Source: Torreya grandis (lineage: Eukaryota; Streptophyta; Pinopsida; Cupressales; Taxaceae). From it: a stretch of DNA of 64,000 nucleotides. The translations under genes were made by a program, and so were the position numbers. The notes beneath the pieces are model-generated. The model was not told where the DNA came from, searched no databases, and saw only the letters and a program-made list of their open reading frames with translations. Shown in pieces: positions 11,601 through 21,216 of this stretch; positions within the stretch are counted from its first letter, which is position 1; every line of letters starts with the position of its first letter. Location: NCBI GenBank assembly GCA_037957365.1, contig JARHVA010004228.1:1459501-1523500 (forward strand). Direction: 5' to 3'.

Positions 11601-12072
11601 CTTCCTAATGTTTACAATACCAATTCTACTACCAATGCAAGGGAGATGGTACTAGTGCATAGCAACTTGACACAAGGAGAAGACTAGAAACAAGGCCAAT
11701 TTATGGATGCAAATGAGAAAGAGTCAATCCTCTTCTATCAATTGAAGATGAAGTCATGATGCATATAAATGAAGGTGGAAAGCTTCAAGGAGAGATATTC
11801 ACCAACTTCCTAGTTGAGGACACTTTTGTGCTCAATTAAGGAAATTATGTTGTAAACACCACTATATATAAGATAAAGGATTTAAGAGGTTAAAATGGCA
11901 TGCCTATAATCTCATCTAATCTCCCTCTGAGGGAACACAAAGCATGGCTATAGGCAAGGCAGTTGCAAACACACCTACAACTCCATCAAGTCAAAATGTA
12001 GCAAGGTCTACTCAAGGTGCTTCTATTCCTCAAGTTTAAAAAACTTCCTTTCCTCTAAGGACTCAATAAAAT

Positions 12073-12336
12073 GTGATTAATAATTCCCTAAACATAGTGG
12101 ATTCTTTGAAAAGTACCAAAGAATCAATATCTTTGTGGGGTGTCCTCCACATGCCTGGCCAAAAAGAGTTGGTACAAAAGCAACTATCTACCATTCCCAC
12201 TAATCCCTTACCTAAAAGTCAAATTCATAGTAATTTTTTCCTTTCAAATTCCCCAACACCATTTTTGAATCATATACTAGAGCTGAGAAACCTCCACCAT
12301 TCTATCTCACTCTCATTATGGGTGATAATTTGGTAG
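12073..12336 (+). pseudogene. Gypsy-A gag-protease linker
   Basis: This is an open run of 87 codons with SLWGVLHMPGQKELVQKQL. In this group of plant gypsy elements a similar motif, 'SL..LL..SP.HR..L...L', precedes the protease. The true frame seems to shift near 12270 into the protease frame (PPPFYLTLIMG), so the last residues here are probably out of frame. Confidence 0.45.
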
Positions 12337-12610
12337 ACAATTACATAGTTGATAGTGAGGCTTCTATTTAAGTCATGCCCAAAGTTATATATAATAATTT
12401 GGGCATAAAATATGAGCCTCATATCAAAGGAGTTATATAATTATATGGAACACCTACTAATATAATAGGACTGATAAAAAACTTGAAGGTTTTCTTACAT
12501 GGTTGTCCTAGTTTTCTTATCCTTCAAGACATAATTATTGTTGACCTCCTAGTTCACTTTACAATCTACTTTTCAAGAGACTTTATATCCAAGGTGGATA
12601 TATTTCAAAT
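12270..12610 (+). pseudogene. Gypsy-A aspartic protease
   Basis: The plus-strand reading is PPFYLTLIMGDNLVDNYIVD, then SEASI, a stop, VMPKVIYNNLGIKYEPHIKG, followed by DIIIVDLLVHFTIYFSRDFI. The motif DSGAS..VMP of gypsy proteases is seen here as DSEAS..VMP, so the glycine beside the catalytic aspartate has changed. The 'VDLP..F.I.LSRDF' ending is characteristic of the same group as Gypsy-D, where the equivalent phrase is VVDILEAYGLELSCDWS. The enzyme would cleave the polyprotein, but with in-frame stops it cannot be made here. Confidence 0.65.
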
Positions 12611-12869
12611 TATTGGTTCTTCTTGGACTCTATGAAAATTTATGGGACCAAGATGACCATTAAAACACAACCTTTTTCAAGGTTTCATATTGAGTGCTAC
12701 ATTGAAACAAGTTCTAATTTGAATTGTGTTATCCATGAGGAGAAGGATTATAGTATATATGATGATAATTACACTAATATTTAATGTATTTATGTAGGAA
12801 ACTGATTTAATAGTGTATTATATACATGAAGAAGGAATACCGATACCCCTACTTGCCAAGGAAATAGGT

Positions 12870-13290
12870 ACGGATGATAAGATGTGGAAAATGTTTTTTG
12901 ATGGTTCAAGAAGTAAAATTGGTGTAGGATATGGTGTAATGTTGGTATCCCCATTAAAAAAAAAATGCTGTTCCTCATATAGGTTCCATTTTAATTTCAC
13001 TTGTAATGTGGTTGAGTATGAAGGTTTGATTCATAGCCTTCAATGGGTGGAGTAAAAAGGAATCAAGAACTTATAAGTATATGGAGATAGTGAATTATTT
13101 ATGCATCAAGTTAGAATGTGGTTGCTACCAATAACCCTTTGATCAAATAATATAAACATATAGTATGGTATTTTATTTAAAACTTCATTTCATTCAACAT
13201 CCAATCAATTTCAAGGGAGCAAAATAATCATGTTGATAGACTAGCTACCATAGGAGCTTAGTTTGATACACTAACCGCCATAAAAGAGGA
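12870..13290 (+). pseudogene. Gypsy-A RNase H domain located upstream of RT
   Basis: The reading is WKMFFDGSRSKIGVGYGVML, then NVVEYEGLIHSLQWVE, a stop, then VYGDSELFMHQV, ending near a decayed 'R..N..AD.LA' region (13225-13265). These give the RNase H catalytic triad in order: D in FFDGS, E in EYEG, D in GDSEL. This resembles the additional, archaeal-like RNase H known in Tat-lineage gypsy elements. It lies between protease and reverse transcriptase, and a second RNase H follows the reverse transcriptase at 23.2-23.6 kb. Copia-F1a is inserted just downstream. Confidence 0.7.
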
Positions 13291-13481
13291 GGGAAATAAA
13301 TCTCACATTAAGATCATTATTAGACCTTCCATAACTGATAATGAGGTGTCTTTTTAAGTTTTCGATAGTGACAAACACATTACATACTTCTTATAAGATG
13401 TGGTTGAGTTTTCCTCAAGAAATCAAAAGAGACTCCAAGAATAATTTGATGATCAGATTGTGAAACTAAGAATAAAAAATA

Positions 13482-14185
13482 TGTTAAGGTGTGGAGATAA
13501 AAGCTTCAACTGTTTGCAGACACAAGAGAAAGGATGCTGAAGAACCAGAGCCACCGGAGTCAGCAGTATGACCGACGTTGGTCAGATGCAGTGGAGAAAG
13601 AGACCGGCAATGGCAAGGAGTCGGCCGACGTTGACAGCACCAGACCAGTAGGGACCGACGTCGGTCACCTGTGTATTTTCAGAACTGCTGTTGACGAACA
13701 GTCAGTTAAGTGAAGCGAGTGCTTGCATGTCAAATGACTAATTATAGTCACTAGCTGTGTGTCTAATTATTGTAACTTGAATTCTATTTTTGTAAGCATG
13801 GGATCTTATTTATAGACCCATAAGGCATGTATTGTAATTATGTAAGAAGGCAAGTAATAGCATTGAAGCTAGCAAGGTCAAGGAGATCAGCTGAAGCATT
13901 CAAGGAGGGATAGCAACTCAGGATTTAGAGTTTTTGTGTTGAGCAAGAGAGAGAGGGAAGAAGGTCTTGAGGTGTGGCAAGCCTTTGAGGTGGAGGAAGA
14001 AGTGGCATCTTCCTTATTGTATTTTCTTCTAGGAGTATTTAATACAAGAGTGTGTATTGTCTCTCAAATTCTTTGCTGTCTCAAGTTTCTATCTACTTTA
14101 TCATTCTGGTATAATTCCGTGTTTAATTGCATATAAGAAAGTAATCAATTGTGCTCTAATTGGTAGAGCTAGAGATCCCCTGACA
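13482..14185 (+). repeat. Copia-F1a 5' LTR
   Basis: It runs from TGTTAAGGTGTGGAG to CCCCTGACA. It holds GACGT(C/T)GGTCA-like motifs near 13570-13670 and a TATA-like TTATTTATAGAC near 13807. Confidence 0.95.
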
Positions 14186-14187
14186 AG

Positions 14188-14199
14188 TGGTATCAGAGC
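14188..14199 (+). other. Copia-F1a primer binding site
   Basis: TGGTATCAGAGC begins two bases after the 5' LTR. It is a perfect match to the initiator-tRNA-Met primer site of plant copia elements. Confidence 0.95.
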
Positions 14200-14278
14200 T
14201 ATGGTTTGCAGGAAGCAGGGTATTATTTTTTGATTACAGGTCATTCACAAGGTTTTTTGATTGAGTGGGAGTTCAGCA

Positions 14279-15010
14279 ATGACAGAAGAAAGTAGGCTAC
14301 GAATGGAGAAGTTTAACGACAAGAATTATCAACATTGGAGGATGCAGATTGAGGACTATTTGTATCAGAAGGATTTGTACTTACCGTTGGGTGGGGTTGC
14401 ATGCAAGCCCATAGATATGAAGGATGAAGAATGGAACGTTCTTGATCGGAAGGCTCTCAGTTCCATAAGGTTGAGCCTTGCATCATCTGTGATTTCCAAC
14501 TTATCACAGTGCAAGACAACAGAAGAGTTGATAAAGTCCTTGGCAAATTTATACGAAAAGCCCTCGGCTTCTAATAAGGTATATCTTATGAAGCAGCTAT
14601 TTACTTTGCAAATGCAGGAAGGTGGATCGGTACATACTCATCTCAGTGATTTCCATGGTTTGGTAAACCAGTTAGCTTCAGTCAATATTGTTTTTGATGA
14701 TGAGGTAAAGGCTCTCTTGATTTTATGTTCTTTGCCTGAAAGTTGGGACGGTTTGGTTATGGTAGTAAGTAATTTTGCATCTGCTTCTAAAATCTTAAAA
14801 GTTGATGATGTTGTGAGTGTGATCTTGAATGAGGAAATACGCAGGAGAAGCACAGATGAATCATCAGGGAATGCTCTAAGTGCAGAAAGCAGGGGAAGGC
14901 AAAGGGAGAAGGTTGAGCAAGGGAAATCAAGGTCGGGAAGGAGATCTGAGTCCAAAGGTATTACCTGCTAGTTTTGTGGAAAGAAAGGACATACAAAAAA
15001 GGATTGTTGG
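14279..15010 (+). pseudogene. Copia-F1a gag (UBN2 domain plus CCHC knuckle)
   Basis: The first in-frame ATG at 14279 gives MTEESRLRMEKF, with the hallmark 'F.D.NY..W...ME.YL' seen as FNDKNYQHWRMQIEDYLYQK. The UBN2-like helical core follows (LYEKPSASNKVYLMKQLF, then LPESWDGLVMVV). The C-terminus is basic (RSGRRSESKG). At 14969-14971 a TAG replaces the residue inside the zinc knuckle: ITC, stop, FCGKKGHTKKDCW. A single base change would explain the stop. This is otherwise the best-preserved coding region in the window (about 230 uninterrupted codons). Gag would assemble the particle and bind RNA. Confidence 0.9.
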
Positions 15011-15330
15011 TTGAGAGATAAAGAGAATCAACATGTAGGTATTGAAGAATCAAAGGATGCAAATATTGTGATGCAGGACGCTCTCATACTTTCTTCAGAT
15101 AGTCAGGTAGGATCATGGATTTTAGATTCTGGTTCATCTTTTCATGCATCCCCAAACAGAGATTTGTTCTACGAGTATGAACAGGGAGACTTTGGAGTTC
15201 TTTATTTAGGGGATGGTATGCCTTGTTAGATAGTTGGCAAAGGGAAAGTGCAACTGAGATTGCAAATTGACAACACGTGGGTGTTGAAAGAGGTCATGCA
15301 TGTTCCAATTCTGAAGTAGAGTCTGATTTC
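15011..15330 (+). pseudogene. Copia-F1a aspartic protease fragment
   Basis: The motif WILDSGSSFHASPNRDLF is the copia protease active site ('W..DSGA..H.....F'). It is followed by GDFGVLYLGDGMPC, a stop, VGKGKV, and 'LKEVMHVPILK' with another stop. The two stops (about 15227 and 15317) each fit one-base changes. Protease would separate gag from pol products. Confidence 0.8.
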
Positions 15331-15766
15331 TATAGGAAGATTGGGAGATGGGGGATGCACAATAACCCTCACAGTGGATTCTTGGAAGGTTACCAAGGGA
15401 GCACTTGTTCTAGCAAACGGTAAGAAAGTAGATACTCTTTATCTGTCTACTTGTATTACTGATTCTACTTCTGGTGTAGATTCAAAGATGTGGCATAATA
15501 GGCTTGGTCACATGAATAGGAAGGGAATGGAAGTTCTTGATTCAAAAGGTATGTGTTCAAATTTGGAAAGCATAAATATAGTTCATTGTAGAAAGAGGAA
15601 ATTTGATGCTTTTGACAGGAACAAAGAAGCCTTGGTGTTTATGGAGGAGATGAAGGACAGAGACCAGTCACAGGGGCTGAATAAATTTGAGCAGGGTAGC
15701 ATGGACAAAGGTATGATCCAAGAAGAGCTTGCAGATGAAAATTTCATCACTTATAGGAACACATAG
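15331..15766 (+). pseudogene. Copia-F1a pre-integrase segment, truncated
   Basis: It contains SKMWHNRLGHMNRKGMEVL, the 'W H.RLGH.....L' HHCC-type pre-integrase motif of copia polyproteins. The next expected part, the second half of the zinc finger and the DDE core, is absent. Reading continues as a short acidic region (EEMKDRDQSQGL) and then enters the GACGTCGG block, so about 2 kb of integrase and the front of reverse transcriptase have been lost. Confidence 0.75.
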
Positions 15767-16015
15767 ACACCGATGTTGGTAGCTTGGCACCGATGTCAGT
15801 AATCCAGATACCGACATCGGTCATGTGCAGACCAGCAGGGTTGGTAGGTCAGACAGGAGAAGTCCGACGTCGGTCATAAGAACTGACGTCGGCAGGAGGG
15901 ACACTGGCGTCGGCCAGGGAAATGACGTCAGAATTCAGGGTCAGTGTAGGGAACTGACATCGGTCAGGAGCAGACTGGGAGATGGCCTAGATCAGTCACT
16001 AGAACGGATGTTGGG
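15767..16015 (+). repeat. GACGTCGG-motif cluster inside Copia-F1a
   Basis: The roughly 14-bp phrase (A/C)(T/C)(C/G)GACGTCGGTCA recurs imperfectly about ten times, with variants GATGTCAG, GACATCGG and GGCGTCGG, spaced 15-40 bp apart. It is much richer in CpG than its surroundings. An apparent 93-codon frame (15825-16106) is merely the translation of this repeat. Confidence 0.8.
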
Positions 16016-16104
16016 TGAATTAATAAGTCTCAAAAACCCATGTGGAGGTCAGGAAAGGTATGTGAACCTCATATTCATTGTTCACCTTCTTTATATTGCT
16101 TACT

Positions 16105-16650
16105 GATAGTCATGAACTAGGAAGATGGAAGAAGCAATGCAGGTAGAATCCAGAAACAGTGGGAGCTTGGCATGGATGAGGAGTGTGAGTCCTTGGAGAA
16201 CCAAATAGGTATTTGTTGGTAGTGTTGTCAGCTAGAAGGAAGCACTAGATAGAGGGATGGATTCCCGTTCTAGAGAAGAGAGTGGATGGACACATGAGAC
16301 AGAAGGCTATGGTATATGGTCTTGATTATGCTGCAGAACAATGGAGGTTTGACCATTGTATTTTATCTTTACTAGGTTGGATAATATTAGCTACATTATC
16401 CTGTTACTGTATTGTGTTACTTGTTGCAGGGTTTCATATATAGGGAGCTTTCTGAGCTAAGGGTAGAGTTAGTTCAGAAGTATGTCATGGAGAATTTGGG
16501 AGCAACAAAATTCTTGTGGCATAAGATACATGTATTGCATCACAGGTTTGCATGGTGGTTGGTCTTCTAGAGTGACGTTGAAGAGGGATACAGAGCCTAA
16601 GGAACAAAATAGATGGTGTATAGGTATAGGTACAGGTTGCAGCTGTTTAT
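16105..16650 (+). pseudogene. Copia-F1a reverse transcriptase scraps
   Basis: Short pieces in shifting frames match copia reverse transcriptase and its C-terminal region: a 'W..AM..E...L..N.TW' opening near 16125, and LVQKYVMENLGATKFLW near 16465-16520 (the 'L...F.MKDLG....LG' block). No catalytic YVDD is present. Comparison with 40270-41190 in Copia-F1b supports this identification. Confidence 0.6.
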
Positions 16651-16665
16651 CTCCAAGTGGGAGAT
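16651..16665 (+). other. Copia-F1a polypurine tract
   Basis: CTCCAAGTGGGAGAT directly precedes the 3' LTR. It is the common plant copia form of the plus-strand primer region. Confidence 0.85.
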
Positions 16666-17369
16666 TGTTAAGGTGTGGAGCTAAAAGCTTCAACTGTTTG
16701 CACACACAAGAGAAAGGATGCTGAAGAACCAGAGCCACCGGCGTCGGTAGTATGACTGACGTCGGTCAGATGCAGTGGAGAAAGAGATCGGCAATGGCAG
16801 GGATTCGGTCGACGTCGGCAGCACCAGACCAGTAGGGACCGGCGTCGGTCACCTGTGTATTTTTGGAACTGCTATTGACGAACAGTCAGTTAAGTGAAGC
16901 GAGTGCTTGCATATCAAACAACTAATTATAGTCACTAGCTGTGTGTCTAATTATTGTAACTTGAGTTCTATTTTTGTAAGCATGGGATCTTATTTATAGA
17001 CCCATAAGGCATGTATTGTACTTATGTAAGAAGGCAAGTAATAGCATTAAAGCTAGCAAGGTCAAGGAGATTAGCTGAAGCATTCAAGGAGGGATAGCAA
17101 CTCAGGCTTTAGAGTTGTTGTGTTGAGCAAGAGAGAGAGGGAAGAAGGTCTTGAGGTGTGGCAAGCCTTTGAGGTGGAGGAAGAAGTGGCATCTTCCTTA
17201 TTGTATTTTCTTCTAATAGTATTTAATACAAGAGTGTGTATTGTCTCTCAAATTCTTTGCTGTCTCAAGTTTCTAGCTACTTTATCATTCTGGTATAATT
17301 TCGTGTTTAATTGCATATAAGAAAGTAATCAATTGTGCTCTAATTGGTAGAGCTAGAGATCCCCTAACA
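16666..17369 (+). repeat. Copia-F1a 3' LTR
   Basis: It is 704 bp, the same length as the 5' LTR. It runs from TGTTAAGGTGTGGAG to CCCCTAACA and carries the same GACGTCGG motifs (about 16740-16855), often in a form closer to consensus. Confidence 0.95.
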
Positions 17370-17374
17370 AAATA

Positions 17375-17861
17375 TACCTAAGAATTTGGTGACCTTAGAA
17401 AGTATATTCAATGAATATGATAAAAATAATAAGGAAAATTTGAGTATGTATACAAAAGAGGAGAACTATGAAAGGGTCTTGATTTTTAAAGACAAACTTC
17501 TCAGACTAGGCAAGGTATGTTCTACATTAGAAAAACAAGCATTCATTGATTTGTGTAGAGAGTTTCATGATATTTTTTTTGGGAGTATAAGGAAATAAAA
17601 TTATTTGATCCTAGCCTAGCACATGATACCATTGAATTATAACTTAGATTTAAAATAGTTAGGTAAAAAAAAGGCCCATCAACCCCAAGGTTGAACAACT
17701 CATGAGGATGGAGATTACCAAATGCCTTGAATCTAAAATTATCTTTCCTATCAAACATTCAACATGGGTGGCTAACTTTGTACCTATTAGAAATAATAAT
17801 TGGGAGATAAGACTTTGTGTGGAATTTAGAGATATTAATTGAGTGTTACTCAAGGATCATT
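17375..17861 (+). pseudogene. Gypsy-A reverse transcriptase N-terminal part
   Basis: It reads RVLIFKDKLLRLGKVCSTLE and CREFHDIF, then in shifted frames SWEYKEIKLFDPSLAHDTIE, EITKCLESKIIFPIKHSTW and NFVPIRNNNWEIRLCVEF. This follows the plant gypsy order 'F.D.FAW.Y.....LDP......I.L', 'V..EI.K.L....I.PI..S.W.AN.VP....G..R.CVDFR'. The reading is cut at 17861 by Copia-F2 copy 1 and resumes at 22552. Confidence 0.75.
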
Positions 17862-19162
17862 TGTTAAGCACGAGATATACTGAGAGGGGGGGGTGAATCA
17901 ATATATCATATATCTCATAAAACTTTCCTTTAACCAAATTCCACTTAATAAAACATTCAAGATATGCAATAAAACTCAAACAATAAACACCACACAAGAT
18001 AGAGAGAGACACCAGATATAACATGGAAACCCAATATGGGAAAAACAACAGAGAACAATCTCAAGTATATGAATGAGCACCAACCCAAACAATATTTGTA
18101 AGCACCAACTTGAAAGAGAACTAACCCCTTTGTTGAGCACCAACCTAGCAACTATTCGTGAGCACTAACCCACAGGAACACCAACCCCTTTGTTGAGCAC
18201 CAACCCAACAACTATTTGTGAGCACCAACCCCTTTGCCGAGCATCAACCCTAAAACAATTTGTGAGCACCAACCCACAGGAGCACCAACCCCTTTGTCGA
18301 GCACCAACCCAACAATAATTTGTGAGCACCAACCCACAAGAGCACCAACCCCTTTGCCGAGCACCAACCCAACAATAATTCATGAGCACCAACCCACAAG
18401 AGCACCAACCCCTTTACCGAGCACCAACCCAACAATAATTCATGAGCACCAACCCCTTTGTGTATACCACACACCTATTTCTCAATGTTGTTATCTCAAT
18501 AAATGATAGTTCATTACAACATCTCTTTCCTCTCTCTCACCTTTTCTCTTCTAAGCTAGATATAACAAATACAAATCATATTCATCTCTTGTAATTTCTC
18601 TTCTAAGCTAGATATTACAATATCAAATCAACCTCTATCTCTCATGTTACAAATGGCTTCTCAAACCTTTATTTATAGCTTTCCAAATGACCTTTGGCCT
18701 TCCCCCTTTGTGACCCTTCAATCCTCATGGAAAATGGTGCCAAACTTGTATGACCCTTCATATCCTTGCCTTTGAAAAGTCATGTGGTGACCCTTCATGA
18801 GCAAAAATGTCCTTCCCTCTTTCGTCCTTATCTTGGTGACTTTTCATATTCCTCAAAGTGTCCCTTCATGAGAAATTTCACCCTTCCTCTTTTGTCTTCA
18901 CTTGGTGACTCTTGGAATTCCCCAAGATGACTCTTCATGGGAAAATTCATCCCATCCTTCTTTTGTCTTTACCCTGTGGCTCTTTGACTTCTCTATGGGC
19001 CCTTATTTTGTCTCATATGCAACCAAAAATATATTTGTTAATATTAAATAAATATTAACTCACATTAGCCAAGATATATCTATTACAAACAACATTAAAT
19101 GCAATGGGGAATTTATCACCAATAATGTTAGACCTTTGACATCAATGACAATATTTCCAACA
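17862..19162 (-). repeat. Copia-F2 copy 1, 3' LTR
   Basis: The plus strand starts TGTTAAGCACGAGATATAC followed by a run of eight or more G, and ends TATTTCCAACA. The sense-strand TATA box is near 18672 (CTATAAATAAAGG on the minus strand). The 60-bp repeat array (18075-18460) lies downstream of it. Confidence 0.9.
18075..18460 (-). repeat. 60-bp LTR minisatellite, about seven units
   Basis: Units share GAGCACCAACCCAACAA and GAGCACCAACCCCTTTG. Two of the units are only about 44 bp, having lost one 16-bp stretch. As the period is a multiple of three, long frames appear on both strands. These are repeat translations and I do not call them genes. Confidence 0.9.
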
Positions 19163-19175
19163 ATCTCCCCCTTTG
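19163..19175 (-). other. Copia-F2 copy 1 polypurine tract
   Basis: The minus strand reads CAAAGGGGGAGAT immediately before the 3' LTR. The same sequence is present in copy 2 at 60495-60507. Confidence 0.85.
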
Positions 19176-19429
19176 TCATTGATGGCAACCTCAATCCTAA
19201 AATTTCCACATCCTATCACCTACACATACTATCATCTGAAAACATACAGTAACTCCCCCTTACTATAGCAACCTATATCTGTTCCTTGTACCTATTTTTG
19301 CACTAGTACTTGAACTTGTTATTCTCCCCCTTTGACATCAATGGTAAAGGGCCTACTTGGAGCTAACACTTAGCTCCCCCTCAACTGATGCTAAACATCA
19401 ATGGCAGGAAGTAATAGAAATTACTCCCA

Positions 19430-19810
19430 ACTCCTCTTGCAGATCTTTGAATGTATCCTTTGATCGTGCCTTTGAGAAGATATCTCATAATACATACACA
19501 TTTTTCCCTATCCTTTGAGCATCTGTAATTAACTCATTTGAATATTTTCTTCTAATCTCACAACCTTTTGCATGAAACTTTAATGTGTATCCCTAAACAC
19601 ATATTTGACTCACACTCAATAGATTATGCTTTACAAGACATTCTTAGCTTTGGTTCTACTAATATCCAAACTTTAAAGTACCTTTTCCAGCTATCTTGGT
19701 AGCGGTTTTATCTTCGAATTTCACTATGCTACCATTGATCTTCTTTACTCTTATCTCCTGTCATATGCCTCGAACATCTGCTATCAACAAAACATGGTTG
19801 ATATTTATTT
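19430..19810 (-). pseudogene. Copia-F2 copy 1 protease remnant
   Basis: The minus-strand reading gives CFVDSRCSRHMTGDKSK, matching copia protease 'WFVDSGCSRHMTGD' with glycine changed to arginine next to the catalytic serine, then a decayed tail through 19430. The tail aligns with the better-preserved 60769-61130 in copy 2. About 250 bp (19176-19430) between this and the polypurine tract is non-coding. Confidence 0.7.
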
Positions 19811-20249
19811 CTTACATGCAAATATATTTGCACCAACATAGAATCTTCAGGTTGTTTCTTTTGCCATGAACATGTCTGAACCTTCTTACTGATGAATGGA
19901 GCTTTGAAACTCTGATCCTCCTTAACTGAATCTGCATGAGTATCCTTTTCCTTCTTTCTAAAACTTTTATCTCTTTTTCAAAATTCTAATTTCTTGTGAC
20001 CATAATCATTTGAAACACTTTAAAACTTTTAAACATTGCATATGCAAGAATCATTCTAATAGCCTCAAACCTTAACACTGGTGCAAAATTTTCTTCAAAA
20101 ATCTATTCACTCAAACAATATACAAATTAATCTGCCAACTCACCTTCTTTTCATGCAACATAGCCAAGACCCAATAACATCCACCATGCTTCAATTTTTC
20201 TTAAAAGTGTCTCCTTGAAGCCTAAAAGAGACACCCCACACAAAAGGGT

Positions 20250-21147
20250 CCTAGAAACAAATCTCAAGAGATTCCCACATCTCCTCTATTTCTTCCTTGA
20301 TTTTCTTGTGTTTTTATTTTAGAATCAATTTAAGCATGTCTAACCTTTTTGACTTACTAACCTCAACATTTATAATGTTTTTCATCTTCTCAACTTTTGC
20401 AACTATCTTATCTTGACGAAGCTCATGCTCAAATGTAACAAGAGATTCTGCACAATCCTTCCTATCTGATTCTTTATCTACTATAACAAGTAATTCATTT
20501 TCACTCTTAAACTCAACCTAATCAACCTTTACTATTTTAGTTCTCCAAACCTTAAATTGACTCTTCTCATATCTTTTAGGGGCTTTGTAACCTTTGACAT
20601 ACTTTGAAGATCTCTTTATTTGTTTTGGACATAATTTAGCAATATGGCCAACCTTATGACAACAAAAGCAAAAAATATTTCTCATACCTTTTTCTTGAAT
20701 TTGATTGAGATCTCCCTTTGACTGATTGCTTCTCCTCATACAGTCTCTTTCCCTATGACCAACATGATGACAAACAAAACAACGGCCATGAAAAGAATTT
20801 GAAAACTTGAAAGCATTGGGCTGCCTGATTGGCTTTTTTGATTTGCCTTCAAAACCTGCATCCTTCTTTCCTTGGACCAATATTTTATGATCTTTCTCAA
20901 CCTTGATTATAATCTTCTCATGATTATCCTTTAAAGAACCTAACTCATCCTTCAACTGATTACACTCTTCTTCTTTTGATGTTAAAATTGAATTTGCAAC
21001 CTCTAACTGATTCTTAAGATCCTGAATAAATATCTTAATTTTTTTTACTTCTATAGCCAACTTAGAATCCAAGATACACACCTATTCCTTAAGAGCCTCA
21101 ACCACATATTTCAACTCTTGATTCTCCTTCTTTAGCTGCTTAGCCAT
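20250..21147 (-). pseudogene. Copia-F2 copy 1 gag with two CCHC knuckles
   Basis: It starts at an ATG at 21147 (MAKQLKKENQELK), only about 55 nt from the primer site. A heptad-rich coiled coil of about 100 residues comes first, then two zinc knuckles: CFVCHHVGHRERDC and CFCCHKVGHIAKLC, both with complete C-X2-C-X4-H-X4-C spacing. A basic stretch follows (KRSSKYVKGYKAPKRYEK), then an acidic tail after a stop at 20518. A stop also breaks the coiled coil near 21082. The usual copia UBN2 capsid domain is missing, so this is a truncated gag that keeps RNA-binding knuckles and a possible self-association coil. Confidence 0.8.
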
Positions 21148-21202
21148 CTTATGCTTTTCTTTGATCTACCTTCAAGCTGTTAAACCTTTTCTAAAGGAAC
21201 CT

Positions 21203-21214
21203 GCTCTGATACCA
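21203..21214 (-). other. Copia-F2 copy 1 primer binding site
   Basis: The minus strand reads TGGTATCAGAGC two bases inside the right-hand (5') LTR, a perfect initiator-tRNA-Met match. Confidence 0.95.
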
Positions 21215-21216
21215 AT

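Larger units (their letters stand above)
13482..17369 (+). mobile_element. Copia-F1a: internally deleted Ty1/copia element
   Basis: Two 704-bp LTRs (13482-14185 and 16666-17369) flank 2.5 kb. The element is bordered by the perfect duplication AAATA (13477-13481 and 17370-17374). It has an initiator-tRNA-Met primer site, a UBN2-type gag, a CCHC knuckle interrupted by one stop, an aspartic protease motif, a pre-integrase motif, a block of GACGTCGG motifs where the integrase core should be, reverse-transcriptase scraps, and a polypurine tract. By hand I counted about 31 substitutions and no net indel between the LTRs (roughly 4%). It sits inside Gypsy-A. Confidence 0.95.

Noticed and set aside
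13936..14136. A 66-codon frame seen twice (also at 17120-17320)
   Set aside because: It lies within the two Copia-F1a LTRs, so duplication is due to the LTR and not to a gene family.
14638..14955. Minus-strand frame of 105 codons
   Set aside because: It is antisense to the well-supported Copia-F1a gag.
15825..16106. A 93-codon arginine-rich frame
   Set aside because: It is the translation of the GACGTCGG repeat block and corresponds to no copia domain.
18165..18506. Repeat proteins on both strands in the F2 LTRs (20-residue repeats)
   Set aside because: They are translations of a 60-bp non-coding LTR minisatellite; the copies at 21426-21944, 59553-59897 and 62753-63106 behave the same way.
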